Shown: positions 1 through 10,410, numbered from the stretch's first letter. The stretch: 64,000 nucleotides of DNA from Methanosarcina mazei S-6 (GCF_000970205.1 NZ_CP009512.1:2108001-2172000); one strand, 5' to 3'. The notes: generated by a model from the letters alone, not told the origin. Numbers and translations: made by a program.

Positions 1-537
1 ACAATGTCTCTGATCCATCAAAAACTCTGCATAGGAGAAACACATATCATTGATTTTTCAGACTATCTTCGGAAACTTACTGAAGGACTTTTCGGTTCCT
101 ACCGGGTAGGAACTGAAAGGGTCAATCTGAGACTGGAACTCGAACAGGTTTATATGGCAACAGATACCGCAGTACCTCTTGGCATTATTGTCAACGAACT
201 GGTTTCAAACTCTCTGAAACACGCCTTTCTACCTGGAGAAGGGGGAGAAATTCGAGTAAGTCTTTCCCGGATGAAGAATTACGAAAAAGAATTTAAAAAC
301 TCCGGAAACTCAGGAATTGTACCGAGCTACTCAAATGGAAAAGATTTACAGTTCATCCTGACCGTAGAAGACAATGGCCGGGGAATTCCGAAATTAGTGA
401 ACCTTCAGAATAGTAATTCTCTTGGATTGCAGCTCGTAAACATTTTTGTTGAACAGATTGGAGGTTCTATTGAACTTAAAAGAGACAGAGGGACAAAGTT
501 TAATATCCACTTCAGTAAGCTAGAAAAAGAAAAATGA
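1..537 (+). CDS. Sensor histidine kinase, C-terminal part (5' end outside window)
   Basis: This is the C-terminal part of a sensor histidine kinase. The visible residues cover the end of the dimerisation/phosphoacceptor region and a full HATPase_c domain. The N box reads ELVSNSLKHAF, the G1 box DNGRGIP, and a G2-like SLGLQLV follows. The layout fits HisKA_2/HWE-type kinases that are numerous in Methanosarcina, where the sensor part usually carries PAS or GAF domains; that part lies before base 1. The frame is open from the first base, so the ATG at base 4 is probably internal. No response-regulator gene follows it. Confidence 0.85.
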   Translation, partial: TMSLIHQKLCIGETHIIDFSDYLRKLTEGLFGSYRVGTERVNLRLELEQVYMATDTAVPLGIIVNELVSNSLKHAFLPGEGGEIRVSLSRMKNYEKEFKNSGNSGIVPSYSNGKDLQFILTVEDNGRGIPKLVNLQNSNSLGLQLVNIFVEQIGGSIELKRDRGTKFNIHFSKLEKEK

Positions 538-540
538 GGC

Positions 541-882
541 TTTCCTAGACATTAATTTCAGTCAGGCATGTAAAAGTATGCTCTTGCTGTAGGGAATATG
601 GCAAGTATAAGCCAACTTTCCGCAGTAAAATTTTAGATGTCATAATTATTTTTGTTATCGATTTTGAAACTAACGTCATGTAATTGGACATTTATGCATG
701 AGGTAAAAGCAACTATAGGAGCTTTAGAGACTAAAAATGATATCAATTAATTATCATCAAGTTACACCAATGGTCAAAATTACTTAATCTGTTTCAAAAA
801 CGCAATCAGGGAAAATGTCGATTTTCTAAAAAATACTGCAGAACATGGGTTGAAATTAGACTTCTCCTTTTTTAAAATCCAC
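541..882. other. Intergenic spacer without recognisable gene
   Basis: This spacer lies between the convergent kinase and radical SAM genes. I see no open frame with a plausible start and ribosome site, no clear hairpin terminator and no repeat. Confidence 0.5.
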
Positions 883-1971
883 TCAGACCAGTAAATCCTC
901 AATCCCTGCCTCTCTTACAATCTCAATTGCCTTCTCCTCTTCTTCAGGTGTAAGCTGGCGGGCAATTTCCGGGTATTCCATTGCATGGTAGCAGGGCCTG
1001 TACTGGAACATAAGGTTGAACCTGGTCTCAGGGATATTTTTTGCAACCCATTCTGCGATCGGTTTTGTGCAGCATTCGAGGTTGTCCGGGAGTACGAGGT
1101 GTCTGAGAAGAACTTCTGCTGTTTTGTAAGCAAATTTAAAATTTGGCTGGACGATTTCGAGATAATTCTTTATTTTTGAATATTTACGGGCACAGTCATT
1201 GTTTCCGTATTTGAAATCCCCGAGGTAGACATCCACCACTCCTTCCAGAATTTCTGCAATCTCAGGGGAATGATACATATTTGAGTTCCAGATAACCGGG
1301 TTGTTTTGTGAGGTTTCCCTGATGGTTTTGAGGATAGTGTATGTGTGAGGGGTAGGGGTTACGAAATTCACATTTTTAGCCCCATGGAGACGCCTTAAGT
1401 CTATCAGTTTTGCAAGCTTCCTGGGCTCAACCTTTGTTCCGCATTTCGGACATGTGGAGATTTCCCAGTTCTGGCAGTAGACGCAGGCAAAAACGCAGCC
1501 TGAGAAGAAAATAGTGTGTGAAGGGACGAGTTCGGGCTCTTCTCCCATATGCATGAATTCGGAGGAGTAATAAGAAGAATCTGTCAGCCTGCAGAAGCCT
1601 TTTTCACCCTCCTCTCTGTTGACCCCGCAGTTCCATCCGCAACAGGAACAGTTCCTGAGCATCCTGCCCACAATTGTGATCTTGAGGTCAAGCAAAGACG
1701 TGCTGGCTTTAGGGATCTCAAGGAAACTTTCCGTATACATCCTCAGCCTGTCCGGGCTATCTGCATAAACAAGGGAGTCCATAGCTTCTATGTCAAGGCT
1801 TTCCCGCAGTTTCCTGTACTCTCTGATGCTTGCTTCATGGATTCTCCGGAGCTCTTCAAGTTCCATTTCAGGATCAAATTCGACTGAAATTCTCTCTGTT
1901 ATGCGGCAGAGGGCAGGCATTTCATCTCCCTGCACCCTGAGATAGCGTTTCAGGTATTTCGGGACTGCCAT
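883..1971 (-). CDS. Radical SAM protein, PflX/pyruvate-formate-lyase-activating-enzyme-like
   Basis: A 362-residue radical SAM protein. The [4Fe-4S]/SAM motif CxxxCxxC is at residues 159-166 and is followed by QNWEIS, as in the PflA-like COG1313 family. A second Cys-rich cluster lies before it (CSCCGWNC, residues 108-115, plus C127), and CPKCG follows at 174-178, so extra metal sites are likely. Members are predicted to make a 5'-deoxyadenosyl radical and act as glycyl-radical-enzyme activases or similar; the substrate is unknown. No glycyl-radical enzyme gene is adjacent. It is cytosolic and transcribed alone. The ATG at 1971 is used; its ribosome site is weak. Confidence 0.85.
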   Translation of the reverse strand: MAVPKYLKRYLRVQGDEMPALCRITERISVEFDPEMELEELRRIHEASIREYRKLRESLDIEAMDSLVYADSPDRLRMYTESFLEIPKASTSLLDLKITIVGRMLRNCSCCGWNCGVNREEGEKGFCRLTDSSYYSSEFMHMGEEPELVPSHTIFFSGCVFACVYCQNWEISTCPKCGTKVEPRKLAKLIDLRRLHGAKNVNFVTPTPHTYTILKTIRETSQNNPVIWNSNMYHSPEIAEILEGVVDVYLGDFKYGNNDCARKYSKIKNYLEIVQPNFKFAYKTAEVLLRHLVLPDNLECCTKPIAEWVAKNIPETRFNLMFQYRPCYHAMEYPEIARQLTPEEEEKAIEIVREAGIEDLLV

Positions 1972-2046
1972 ACTAGGATATCTGTTTGCATGGGTTATAG
2001 GTTTATTGTAAAACTTTTTTATTGTGAAACTTCAATTGTTGCAACC

Positions 2047-2078
2047 AGGTAGACATTGACAAAGGTAGACATTGACAA
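2047..2078. repeat. Two tandem 16-bp units
   Basis: The unit AGGTAGACATTGACAA occurs twice in tandem just upstream of the radical SAM gene and next to the 15-bp array. No protein function is implied. Confidence 0.7.
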
Positions 2079-2105
2079 CTGCAGCGAATAAAGAGCAAAA
2101 ATTTC

Positions 2106-2195
2106 TGAGAGAAAGTTTTCTGAGAGAAAGTTTTCTGAGAGAAAGTTTTCTGAGAGAAAGTTTTCTGAGAGAAAGTTTTCTGGGGAAAAGTTCTC
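2106..2195. repeat. 15-bp tandem repeat, five perfect copies plus one degenerate
   Basis: The unit TGAGAGAAAGTTTTC repeats five times without mismatch (2106-2180), then once in decayed form (2181-2195). The period is a multiple of three, so it creates open frames on the minus strand encoding repeated LSENF-like peptides. There is no start or ribosome site that makes those convincing. The units have no spacers, so this is not CRISPR. Confidence 0.85.
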
Positions 2196-2586
2196 CCGCC
2201 GCAGGAAGTAATAAAACTGAAACATTCAGGTCCATTTTTTGAAGTTATTTGTTAGCTGTTTTATCTATTACAGGGCCCGAAGCTGGTATTTCTCAGTATT
2301 CCTTCCCTGCACCGTGTCGAGGAAACCGCAACCTGCCTTTAAGTATAAGAAATAATCGGCAAACCAGGATATTGATAAGAATAATTTCAGTAATTAACCA
2401 GCTTTCAATTTCTTAATTTTTTTCATAAGCTTATCTCTGTGCATTGTAAATAGGTGAAAAATATACTGTGGTTTTTGAAGGATTTTAAGGGGCTTGGTTT
2501 TGAACCGCGGACATCAGTGGTTCGAAACATCAAAGCAAATATATTCAATAAAAAATAAAATAACTGTATTCAGATGGGAGAAAAAT
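2196..2586. other. Spacer upstream of the ATPase/VWA operon
   Basis: About 390 bases of AT-rich sequence. It must hold the promoter of the downstream operon, but I cannot assign a TATA box with confidence. The reading frame of the ATPase extends back to 2494 without a ribosome site there. Confidence 0.4.
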
Positions 2587-3417
2587 ATGGACAATAAATG
2601 CCAGTTTTTCAGGGAAATTCCTCTGGAAGAATGTTTTATTGATAAAGAGCCTTACTACGTTCCTGTGGGAAATGAGGTAGAGGTCTTTATGGCAGCCTAC
2701 AAAAACCGGCTGCCGGTAATCCTTAAGGGGCCTACCGGGTGTGGAAAAACTCGTTTTATGGAATACATGGCATACAGGCTGAAGCGGCCTTTGATTACTG
2801 TTGCATGCCATGAGGACCTTACTGCAACTGACCTTGTTGGGAGGTTTTTGATAAAGGGGGAGTCCATTGAATGGAGCGACGGGCCTTTAACAAAAGCAGT
2901 AAAGAGCGGAGCTATATGTTACCTTGATGAGGTCGTTGAAGCCAGGAAAGATACAATTGTTGTTATCCATCCTCTCACCGATGACAGGAGAATAATCCCT
3001 GTTGATAAGCTGGGCGTGATAATGAAAGCCCCTGACGGGTTTATGCTTGCAGTTTCCTATAACCCGGGCTACCAGAGTGTTGTGAAGGACCTGAAGCAAA
3101 GTACGCGCCAGAGGTTTATTTCCATAGATTTCGACTACCCGCCTGCGGACCTTGAGGTCCAGATTGTGGCACATGAAAGCGGCATTGGGCAGGAAATGGC
3201 AAAGTACCTGGTGGAGATCGGGTCGCGAATAAGAAATTTCAAACACCACGGGCTGGAAGAAGGTGTCAGCACACGGCTCCTGATCTATGCCGGAAAACTA
3301 ATACGGGAAGGCATAGAGCCCGCAAAGGCGTGCCAGATAGCAATGGTCAGGCCTATCACGGATAACCCGGACCTGCAGGTCAGCCTTGATGAGATCATCT
3401 CTGCAATAATGGAGTGA
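2587..3417 (+). CDS. AAA+ ATPase of the MoxR/CbbQ/NorQ type
   Basis: A 276-residue AAA+ ATPase. The Walker A is GPTGCGKT, followed by a TAxDLVGRFL segment, a Walker B CYLDEV and a sensor-1 region SYNPGYQ, all typical of CbbQ/NirQ/NorQ chaperone ATPases. These proteins work with a VWA partner to remodel or insert metal into a target enzyme (Rubisco, NO reductase or others). I chose ATG 2587 because GGGAG lies 7 bases upstream; an upstream frame from 2494 lacks a ribosome site. The stop overlaps the GTG of the next gene (GTGA), so the two are translationally coupled. The target enzyme is not evident in the neighbourhood. Confidence 0.88.
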   Translation: MDNKCQFFREIPLEECFIDKEPYYVPVGNEVEVFMAAYKNRLPVILKGPTGCGKTRFMEYMAYRLKRPLITVACHEDLTATDLVGRFLIKGESIEWSDGPLTKAVKSGAICYLDEVVEARKDTIVVIHPLTDDRRIIPVDKLGVIMKAPDGFMLAVSYNPGYQSVVKDLKQSTRQRFISIDFDYPPADLEVQIVAHESGIGQEMAKYLVEIGSRIRNFKHHGLEEGVSTRLLIYAGKLIREGIEPAKACQIAMVRPITDNPDLQVSLDEIISAIME

Positions 3418-6400
3418 TAAGCAGATTGTCCTCTTATACGGAAAAACAGGATAAGCTGTCCCGTAAAAGCGCCGGGGAAGGCTATCGGGAAACCCATGCA
3501 GAAAAACCCCGGTTTCAGGAAGAGTTTCGAGGATACTTTAAGGAAGACCTCTATGAATTGATAAGGTCGAATTTTCCGAAACCTGACGCTGAAGATATTT
3601 CCAGGGCTGCTGAACAATTTGCAGAATTTGACCGGGCTGAACTGAACATCCTGCTGCACCCCGGGAAATTTATCACTAAAAAAGGAAAGAGAGTTCAGGT
3701 AGCCTATCTTAAAGTGGTGCCTGCAATCTATAAACTCACAGAGCCCCCGGAAGCCCGGAAAGCCCTGATAAGCCAGAAAGACTGGCAGTATCAGATAAGC
3801 CAGAAAGAGCAGAGTCAGATATATCAGAACAGGACAGGAAAGACAAAGAACCAGATAAAGCAGACTAAGACTGAACCTGAGAAGATAAAACAGACAGACC
3901 AGGACCAGATAAAGCAGGGTAAGATAGGACCTGAGAAGATAGACCGTGGAGAAGAAAAAGTCCAGATAAACCCGGAGTTCAGCAAATGGCTCTCAATTGC
4001 CAGTAAAGCTTCAGAATTAAGCTTTTCCTGTTTTGAGGGTTTCTTTAACTCTTCGCCTGTAATCCTTGAGAAAAAAGGTCCAGAAGGACTGTCCCTTTTG
4101 GAGAAATGGACAGAAATCGGAACTTCCCTTGCTGAAAAAAGCAATCAGTTTGCAATTATTTACTTCAATCATACGGCGAATGCAGTGGTTTCGGATAAGT
4201 TTTCTGCTGATAGTGTCCCTACTTCATTTTCCGGGGACGTTTCCAGCGGTTCCGTCGGTCTTGAGGGTTTTAGAGAATTCATAAGCCTCGGAGAGAAATT
4301 TTCAGGTTTGAATGCTAGGCTTGCTGAAGTATATTTTGAGCACCTCCCTGGTATGCTGGATCTCCTTTCTCCTGAAGAGATCGGGCTTTTTTACAGCATA
4401 ACCGGTAGTCTGCTGAAGTTTCGGTGGGAGATCGCCGCCGATATTTTTGATGAAGCAAAAGATGTGTTTTCCGCCATTTCACCCCCGAGACAAAAAGAGC
4501 TTCTTACAGCGTTAAATAAATTCGCAGGCTGCATGGAAACCTTTCCGGGTTGTTCAGACAGGGCTGCTGCTGCACCTGCATTATTTAAAAATGCTCCTGC
4601 AGCAATGGCAAACCTTGACAGCAGAGGTTTTGAAGCCTGGGTGTCGATAGCTGAAGAAATCACGGATATAAGCTCTGATGCAGCTGTTACTTTCTTTAAT
4701 CGGAGCCCTGGAGCCCTCAGGTACCTGAAAATCAACGAACTTGAGCAGTGGGCTGAAAAGGGAATTACTCTGCTCTCTTTTGAAAAACAGGCTTTTGAGA
4801 GTTTTTATGAAAGCAGCTTTAAAGGGCTGGAAAAACACCTTCAATCTCTTAAGGCTGAAGAGAGAAATCTTTTACTTGATATCGGAGCCGAAATCGCGCT
4901 TATAAATCCTGGCTGTACTGGCAGTTACTTTGAAAACTCAACTCCTGCCCTCAGGCTGCTTTCAGGCAGTGAGTTCAAAACCTGGGCGGATACGGGAGCC
5001 GGCATTTCGAAAGGAAGTTCCAGTTCCGGTTCGGATTATTTTAGAAACTCGGTTACTTCTTTTAGAAAAATACCTGCTTCTTACCGTGCTGAAATACTTG
5101 AAACAGCAGAACCTTTGCTTGAAAAAGACTGGCTTCTTGCAGGAAAATTTTTTGAAAACCTGCCCGATATTATTGAAAAAACAAAAATCGGGGACATAAG
5201 GAAATGGGCAGATATAGGGACAAAAATATATGATACTGATAGAAATCTTTCTGTAGATTACTTTACTTACTCAGCCCTGCTCCTATCCGAACTTGACATT
5301 TATGAACTGGAAGAGTGGGCTCTTAAAGGGCTTGAAATTTTTAAAAACAATGCCTCTTTCGGGAGGCCTTACTTTTCCTTAAAGTCCCGAAGTTCAAATG
5401 ATTTCATCGACGAACTTACAGGAGGAGTTGCCCTTAAAAAGGTTGCAAATATCCTCAGGTATTATGCAATGGGACTTTCAGGCATCAGTTTTAATATCTG
5501 TTCAAAAAAAGAGCTCCCGGGTTATACCATAACCGGCTCTGTGAACCCCATTATTTCAGGCAGGACCATCTTTCTTGAACCCGGAATCAAAAAATATGGG
5601 AACTTCCAGGATAATTTCAAAATATATAAGTTAAGTATAATGCATGAGGTAGGCCATGCCAGGTTCAGTTCTCTGGAATCTTCGCAGGAATTAATTGACG
5701 AACTGATAGGCAAGATAAGTGCAAAATATGGGACTAATAAAAGTTTCAGGGCTAAAAGGACTGAAAAGGCTGAAATAATCGAAAAGGTTGAAAAGTCTGA
5801 GAGGATTGAAAAGCCCGGAAAGACTGAGAGGATTGAAAAAGCTGAGAGGATTGAAAAGTCTGGAAAAGCTGAGAGGATTGAAAAGTCTGGAAAAGCTGAG
5901 AGGATTGAAAAGTCTGGAAAGGCTGAAGAGAAAAGCCAATTTTCAGGGGACATATCATCAGGGAAAAGGGTCAATATTTCAGCCATAATATCCATGTTTT
6001 CCAATAAGGTCCTGGCAGCAAGCATATTCGGTGTACTTGAAGACGCAAGAATTGAGTACCTGATAATGGACATTTACCGGGGAGTGCGTTCGGATCTTGA
6101 ATCCATAAGACAGCAGATGCTGCTTTCAAGGCCAGCTCCTGAAGGAGAGCTTGAGAAGCTCATGGAAACCCTGCTGTGGCTTTCAACCTTGCATAACCCT
6201 CCTTTTGATCTCGCTGAAGATACCAAACCTGTTTTTAATAAAATTCGCACTATATTGCAGGACAGGGTTTTACAGCCGGATTCCTCTATTTTAACCTCTC
6301 TGGAAGCTACTTTTGCCATCTACAGCCTGTTTGAGAGCATTCTTGGCCCGCTGGAATTCCGGAAATACGAGATGTTAAAGAATATTGAATACAGGGGTAT

Positions 6401-7565
6401 GGGGTCTGGTATATTTGATTCGAAGAGCCCTCTCGACCCGGATGAGCACAGGAATGTGATCAGGAGCTTTATTCCAGAGAATGAAAGCAGTTCTGCAATT
6501 AGCAGAGAACAACCTGTAAAAGAAGAAACTGAAAAAGAAAAACTGGAAAAGAAACCCTGCGCATCGGACAGGAACTGGAAAGCACTTGGCAGTTGCAGGT
6601 ATGACGAATGGGACTGTGCGATAAGTGATTACAGGTCAAACTGGTGTGCTGTAAACGAGATCGAGCCTGTCGGCGGTTCAGGCGAATATTATACAGGTGC
6701 TTACGACCGTTACCGCAATGAAATTACACTCATAAAAAATGTTTTTATCAGGATGAAACCGGAATCTTTCCACAGGCTGAAAGGTCAAACGGACGGAACA
6801 GAGATTGATATTGATGCTTTTTCCAATGCTCTGATAGAACGAAGATGCGGAATTAATCCTGATGAGAAACTTTATGTTAGAAGGGATAAACGCAAAAGAG
6901 ATGTCGCCACACTCTTTCTTGTAGATGTAAGTGCCTCTACGCGGAAAAGGCTTGGACAGGAAGAGTCTCGAATTTGGGAAAAAAAGAGTGCTGGGGAAAA
7001 ACGGGGCATTGAAGGAAGAAAAAGCAGTGTGCAAAGAAGGAGCATTATAGATGTTGAAAAAGATGCCCTGATAATAATGGCTCAGGCGCTTGAAACCATA
7101 GGGGACAGATATGCAATATACGCATTTTCCGGCCATACAAGGGAAGGCGTGGAGTATTACGTTATTAAAGAGTTCGACGAAGAACTATCAGGTGATGTGG
7201 AAAAAAGAATAAGCCTGCTGGAGCCAATAGCTAATACAAGGCTTGGGGCTGCAATCCGCCATTCCATAAAAAAATTAGACCAGGTCAGCTCCGGAACAAA
7301 GATCCTTATCCTGCTTTCGGATGGAGAGCCTTATGATACCTGCTACGGAGAAGGGGCATATCAGGGAAAATATGCTGAAGAAGACACAAAAATAGCCATT
7401 CAGGAAGGAAATAATCGGGGAATTCACTTCTTTTGCATTACTGTTGATTCCAGCCCCGGAGAATACCTTGACAAAATATTTTCCGACTTCGGGTACACAA
7501 TAATCGATGATGCACGAATTCTTCCGGAAAGGCTTCCTCTACTCTATAAACGGCTAACTACGTAA
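3414..7565 (+). CDS. Giant VWA-domain protein (CbbO/NorD-like partner of the ATPase)
   Basis: A 1383-residue protein with a C-terminal von Willebrand A domain. The MIDAS motif DVSAS is near residue 1170 and a late LLSDGEPYD motif follows, as in NorD/CbbO. The long N-terminal half holds repeated helical units with recurrent Phe-Phe-x-x-Ser-Pro and 'WAxxG' patterns. An HEVGH (HExxH) zinc-binding-like motif sits at about 744-748. A charged repeat of KAERIEKSG type covers roughly residues 780-840. The GTG start overlaps the ATPase stop. It is much longer than usual NorD/CbbO proteins (about 600-800 residues). It probably acts as the metal-dependent adaptor recruiting the ATPase to a client; the client is unknown. 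Confidence 0.82.
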   Translation: MISRLSSYTEKQDKLSRKSAGEGYRETHAEKPRFQEEFRGYFKEDLYELIRSNFPKPDAEDISRAAEQFAEFDRAELNILLHPGKFITKKGKRVQVAYLKVVPAIYKLTEPPEARKALISQKDWQYQISQKEQSQIYQNRTGKTKNQIKQTKTEPEKIKQTDQDQIKQGKIGPEKIDRGEEKVQINPEFSKWLSIASKASELSFSCFEGFFNSSPVILEKKGPEGLSLLEKWTEIGTSLAEKSNQFAIIYFNHTANAVVSDKFSADSVPTSFSGDVSSGSVGLEGFREFISLGEKFSGLNARLAEVYFEHLPGMLDLLSPEEIGLFYSITGSLLKFRWEIAADIFDEAKDVFSAISPPRQKELLTALNKFAGCMETFPGCSDRAAAAPALFKNAPAAMANLDSRGFEAWVSIAEEITDISSDAAVTFFNRSPGALRYLKINELEQWAEKGITLLSFEKQAFESFYESSFKGLEKHLQSLKAEERNLLLDIGAEIALINPGCTGSYFENSTPALRLLSGSEFKTWADTGAGISKGSSSSGSDYFRNSVTSFRKIPASYRAEILETAEPLLEKDWLLAGKFFENLPDIIEKTKIGDIRKWADIGTKIYDTDRNLSVDYFTYSALLLSELDIYELEEWALKGLEIFKNNASFGRPYFSLKSRSSNDFIDELTGGVALKKVANILRYYAMGLSGISFNICSKKELPGYTITGSVNPIISGRTIFLEPGIKKYGNFQDNFKIYKLSIMHEVGHARFSSLESSQELIDELIGKISAKYGTNKSFRAKRTEKAEIIEKVEKSERIEKPGKTERIEKAERIEKSGKAERIEKSGKAERIEKSGKAEEKSQFSGDISSGKRVNISAIISMFSNKVLAASIFGVLEDARIEYLIMDIYRGVRSDLESIRQQMLLSRPAPEGELEKLMETLLWLSTLHNPPFDLAEDTKPVFNKIRTILQDRVLQPDSSILTSLEATFAIYSLFESILGPLEFRKYEMLKNIEYRGMGSGIFDSKSPLDPDEHRNVIRSFIPENESSSAISREQPVKEETEKEKLEKKPCASDRNWKALGSCRYDEWDCAISDYRSNWCAVNEIEPVGGSGEYYTGAYDRYRNEITLIKNVFIRMKPESFHRLKGQTDGTEIDIDAFSNALIERRCGINPDEKLYVRRDKRKRDVATLFLVDVSASTRKRLGQEESRIWEKKSAGEKRGIEGRKSSVQRRSIIDVEKDALIIMAQALETIGDRYAIYAFSGHTREGVEYYVIKEFDEELSGDVEKRISLLEPIANTRLGAAIRHSIKKLDQVSSGTKILILLSDGEPYDTCYGEGAYQGKYAEEDTKIAIQEGNNRGIHFFCITVDSSPGEYLDKIFSDFGYTIIDDARILPERLPLLYKRLTT
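5755..5935 (+). repeat. In-frame 27-bp repeat inside the VWA gene
   Basis: Three almost identical 27-bp units (5841-5867, 5868-5894, 5895-5921) encode nine residues each (AERIEKSGK register), with degenerate units on both sides. The period preserves the frame. It codes for a highly charged, probably helical linker between the HEVGH region and the following domain, and copy number may vary between strains. Confidence 0.8.
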
Positions 7566-7626
7566 GTAATCCCGAAACCGGAATGAATATTAAAAAATTA
7601 AAGGAGCAGAATTTAATAAAGTATTT

Positions 7627-7827
7627 TTACTGTCCCTGAAGCCTCTGCCCGGCTGTCGCCAGTGCTTCACCCAGTGCTTTTGCAAGCTCACAGTTCTGGT
7701 TGCATTTTGAGGCACAGGTGCAGTATCTGGGAACGTTCTCCATCATCCACTGTCCCAGGAAGCCGAAGGCTTTAAGCTGTTCTTCGTTTGCAGCCTGTAC
7801 AAAATTATTGAGGTCCTTTAGTTCCAT
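7627..7827 (-). CDS. Small Cys-rich hypothetical protein
   Basis: A 66-residue protein with the Cys cluster CTCASKCNQNC near residues 36-46 (C-x-C-x3-C-x3-C), suitable for binding a metal or Fe-S centre. It otherwise appears helical and has no membrane segment. The start is well supported: GGTGAT lies 5 bases before the ATG and an archaeal TATA box lies about 30 bases upstream. I do not recognise the family. It stands alone between the VWA operon and the winged-helix gene. Confidence 0.65.
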   Translation of the reverse strand: MELKDLNNFVQAANEEQLKAFGFLGQWMMENVPRYCTCASKCNQNCELAKALGEALATAGQRLQGQ

Positions 7828-7850
7828 TTATTATCACCGGCTTTCAGAAC

Positions 7851-7872
7851 GCTGTATATATTTATATACCTG
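7851..7872 (-). promoter_or_regulatory. TATA-box promoter of the small Cys-rich gene
   Basis: Read on the minus strand the sequence contains TATATAAATATATA followed by about 25 bases to the ribosome site GGTGAT and the ATG, which is the expected spacing for an archaeal promoter. Confidence 0.6.
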
Positions 7873-8079
7873 AGCGTTATTATTATGTACAAGTTTGAGA
7901 TTGTATAGAAAAATGACCTTAACAGAAGTTAGAAAAGTAATGGGATCAGAAAAACAAAAATGAAAAAGAAATAATCGGGAACTGGAGTTTCATTAATTGA
8001 ATTATTGCGTACACAAAATCATATACACAAAATCGTATTTTCATTATTTTTCTAACAATAGACCTTGAGGCTGATAAGA

Positions 8080-8856
8080 GTGGAGACTACAAAGGCAGAT
8101 TCCGAGCTTCATTATATAGAAGAGCTGCATTCAATTAAAGAAGAAGTAACATCCCTCAGAAACGACTTTTCACGTTTTTTGCAGAGAGCTAACCAGCAGC
8201 ATATTGATGAAATGCTTGCAGAGATGAGAAAAAATTTTATGAAACCGATGGTAGATTATCTTTGCGAGGATGCAAACGAAAGGATGCACAGTCGGATGAC
8301 GCGGAACTGTGGGATGAGGGAGCTTTGTGAAGTTACGTTCAAAGAGCTTTTGCAGGAAACTGCAGGGCTTGTTGTCAGGCCAAAAATCGAAGCTGCGACT
8401 ATAAAAATGTACAGGGATAAACTTGAAGAGTTAAAAAAAGAGGCAAAAAGCCCCCTGTGCAGCAGGTGCTTTTCTGAAGCCGGCAATCTTTTTGAAAAGC
8501 AGGTCAAAATTATGCGTTCCCTCCAGATATATGAAGACAGGGAAGATATGGACGAAAAAGGAGACATAAGTGCAATAGAGCCTGAAAAGATAGTGTCCGA
8601 AGTCTGCGAGCCAGTAGCAAACAGGCAGAGGCTTCTTATGCTCAAGGCGCTTTCGGGTGAGAACAAGACCTTTTCCGAACTTTCTAAACTCACAGGGCTT
8701 CGTGGAGGAAACCTGTTATTCCATCTGCAGAAACTGCTTGATACAGGCATGGTTCTGCAGAGAAGCGAGAGGGGAGACTATATTATTACAAGAAAGGGAT
8801 ATTCAACCCTTCAGGGTTTGTCAAGAATATATTCCGAGATAGGTCTAATTGACTGA
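8080..8856 (+). CDS. Winged-helix transcriptional regulator (ArsR-like C-terminal domain)
   Basis: About 258 residues. The C-terminal 80 residues form a winged helix: NRQRLLMLKALSGENKTFSEL, then a recognition helix LRGGNLLFHLQKL and a wing SERGDYIITRKG. The N-terminal part is helical with a possible coiled coil and four Cys (CGMRELC, CSRC) that could bind a ligand or metal. The frame opens at a TTG at 8065, but GAGG sits 9 bases before the GTG at 8080, so I use that start. It probably regulates itself or nearby genes; the effector is unknown. Confidence 0.8.
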   Translation: METTKADSELHYIEELHSIKEEVTSLRNDFSRFLQRANQQHIDEMLAEMRKNFMKPMVDYLCEDANERMHSRMTRNCGMRELCEVTFKELLQETAGLVVRPKIEAATIKMYRDKLEELKKEAKSPLCSRCFSEAGNLFEKQVKIMRSLQIYEDREDMDEKGDISAIEPEKIVSEVCEPVANRQRLLMLKALSGENKTFSELSKLTGLRGGNLLFHLQKLLDTGMVLQRSERGDYIITRKGYSTLQGLSRIYSEIGLID

Positions 8857-8937
8857 GAATTTAAGAATCTGATCGGGAAAAGGCAAAAACAGAGAGAAAT
8901 TAAACAAATATAAGATAAAATAAAAATAGACTCAGTT

Positions 8938-9118
8938 CCAAAATCTAGTGATTTCTACATTTTTTGATTGAAATCTTGAATTCCCCTGCAGAATTCAATT
9001 TTCGATCAAACTCAATATCCAAGCTCTTCTGGCACAGGTCAATATGTCATGCTCAAAGAATTGTGCCATATTCAAAATCTAGTGATTTTTGATTTTTATG
9101 GTTATCACTAGATTTTGG
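8938..9118. mobile_element. MITE-like element with 15-bp terminal inverted repeats
   Basis: CCAAAATCTAGTGAT at 8938-8952 is the exact reverse complement of 9104-9118. A second inward copy of the left end (9073-9086) forms a 14-bp-stem hairpin with the right end, and an inner imperfect inverted repeat is centred on TTGAATTC/GAATTCAA near 8975-9010. There is no coding capacity. It resembles a non-autonomous transposable element or its remnant, or alternatively a large terminator downstream of the regulator and ferredoxin genes. Confidence 0.6.
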
Positions 9119-9119
9119 C

Positions 9120-9373
9120 ATTGTGTCTAAAAATAAGTTAAAATATATAAATCAAAATAAGTATAGAATCAAAAAATATATAAATCAAAATAAATATAAA
9201 ATTAAAAAAACACAAAATTAAATCGAATATAAATTAAATCGAATATTTAGTAAAAGAAATATAAAATCAAATAAATATAAGTTGATAAATATAAATTAAA
9301 ACAAACATAAACTGAAAAATAGAAGCTAAATAAAGAAATGTTAAAAAAACTTGCTTAAATTTACAGGTCAGGT
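9120..9373. other. AT-rich spacer with short ATAAAT-type repeats
   Basis: The stretch consists of many short variants of AAATATAAAT and AAATCAAAATA. I see no gene. It forms the 3' side of the ferredoxin gene. Confidence 0.6.
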
Positions 9374-9604
9374 TTAGCCGTCATTGCCTATAGCTTCAAC
9401 CGGGCAGGCTTCCAATGCCTCTTCACATGCCTCTTTTTCTTCATCATTTTCAGGCTGCTTATACACAAAAGTAGTTGAATCGTCTTCCTTCATCTTGAAG
9501 TTCTCAGGTGCGGTGTCCACGCATAAATTGCATGCGATGCAGCTGTAGTCACAGTAATAAGGTCCCGGGACATTTTCAGAAACTTTGTCATTCTTGTCAG
9601 CCAT
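9374..9604 (-). CDS. Ferredoxin, single-cluster type
   Basis: A 76-residue acidic ferredoxin. The cluster motif C22-x2-C25-x2-C28 is followed far downstream by C67-Pro, the pattern of [4Fe-4S] or [3Fe-4S] single-cluster ferredoxins. Two more Cys (C18, C60) are in positions that could form a disulphide. It would act as a low-potential electron carrier in the cytosol. A strong ribosome site GGGGAG lies just before the ATG and a TATA box is upstream. It is monocistronic. Confidence 0.9.
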   Translation of the reverse strand: MADKNDKVSENVPGPYYCDYSCIACNLCVDTAPENFKMKEDDSTTFVYKQPENDEEKEACEEALEACPVEAIGNDG

Positions 9605-9663
9605 ATTTTACTCCCCTGTTGTGTTATCTTACAATTAATTCTGCAATAAGATAAATCTGGAGA

Positions 9664-9684
9664 GTTTTATATATATTTTCGCAT
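9664..9684 (-). promoter_or_regulatory. TATA-box promoter of the ferredoxin gene
   Basis: On the minus strand AAAATATATATAAAAC lies 60-80 bases upstream of the ATG, the only TATA-like run in this spacer. Confidence 0.55.
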
Positions 9685-10037
9685 TAAAAACACTCTTTAA
9701 AACCGTGAGACTTTAAAACCCTGAGACCAGACTTTATTCTTCCATACCCGAAAAATAATGTTTTTCAGTAACCTTTACCTCTCGGGCTCTTGAACCGGGA
9801 TTTTAAGCTGCTTTTTTCGAGCTCTGAAATCTGATTCAAAACGGAATGCTCTGTTTTTCCGGAAAACATATTCAATTGCAGGCAATTTTTTATTAGATAG
9901 GATGCATAAAATTATCTATTTATTGACCTGTCATCTGAACTGTCATCTGACCTTATCTAATCTGACAGTGTATAAATGCCTCATTCAGGCTAAAAAAGCA
10001 ATAACCGCGTTTAAAAAACAGGTTAAGGGGGAATATT

Positions 10038-10265
10038 ATGGTAACGAATGATTTTACAGACCTGCCCATGAAGATCAAGCTGCCTGAACCTGAAGCTTCA
10101 GGTTTAAGCCGGATAGAGGAATTGCTTGCAAAAAGAAGATCAGTCCGAAAATATGCCGAAAAAGGGCTGCCTGAAGAGGTCATTTCCCGTTTTCTCTGGG
10201 CAGCCCAGGGAATAAGTTCAGGTAAAGATGAAAAGAGGCAGTCTAAAAACCTATCCGAAAAATGA
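10038..10265 (+). pseudogene. Truncated SagB-type nitroreductase
   Basis: The 75 residues match the N-terminal part of SagB-type/nitroreductase-family proteins: LPEPEASGLSRIEELLAKRRSVRKY, with the FMN-contacting RRSVR motif, then LPEEVISRFLWAAQGI. A functional protein needs about 200 residues. Here the frame ends right after a transposon-like terminal repeat at 10250, so insertion of that element probably cut the gene. GGGGAAT precedes the ATG. No downstream continuation was found. Confidence 0.75.
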
Positions 10266-10375
10266 TTTCCTGTGTAATTTTTACAGTACGCGAAACATGC
10301 CGATCACAAAGATAATCTGATATTATAATTTATTATGACTTTTTAACATGCATTACTGACTTTTCGGGTAAGCTC
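10250..10375. mobile_element. Small element with CCTATCCGAAAA-type ends
   Basis: CCTATCCGAAAA (10250-10261) faces the imperfect inverse CTTTTCGGGTAAGCTC (10360-10375), defining a 126-bp MITE-like unit. A better inverse copy, TTTTCGGATAGG, lies at 10976-10987, so the original element may instead have spanned 738 bp and included the next gene. No transposase is present. The left end coincides with the truncation of the nitroreductase gene. Confidence 0.5.
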
Positions 10376-10410
10376 CCAATGATTACAAGATGAAAGCGAG
10401 GATGTAATTT

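Noticed and set aside
2019-2235. Minus-strand frames of repeated LSENF/RKLSL peptide
   Set aside because: They are translations of the 15-bp tandem repeat, open in several frames because the period is a multiple of three; no ribosome site or start context.
5522-6073. Long minus-strand frames opposite the VWA gene
   Set aside because: They lie opposite the in-frame 27-bp repeats of a well-supported gene on the plus strand.
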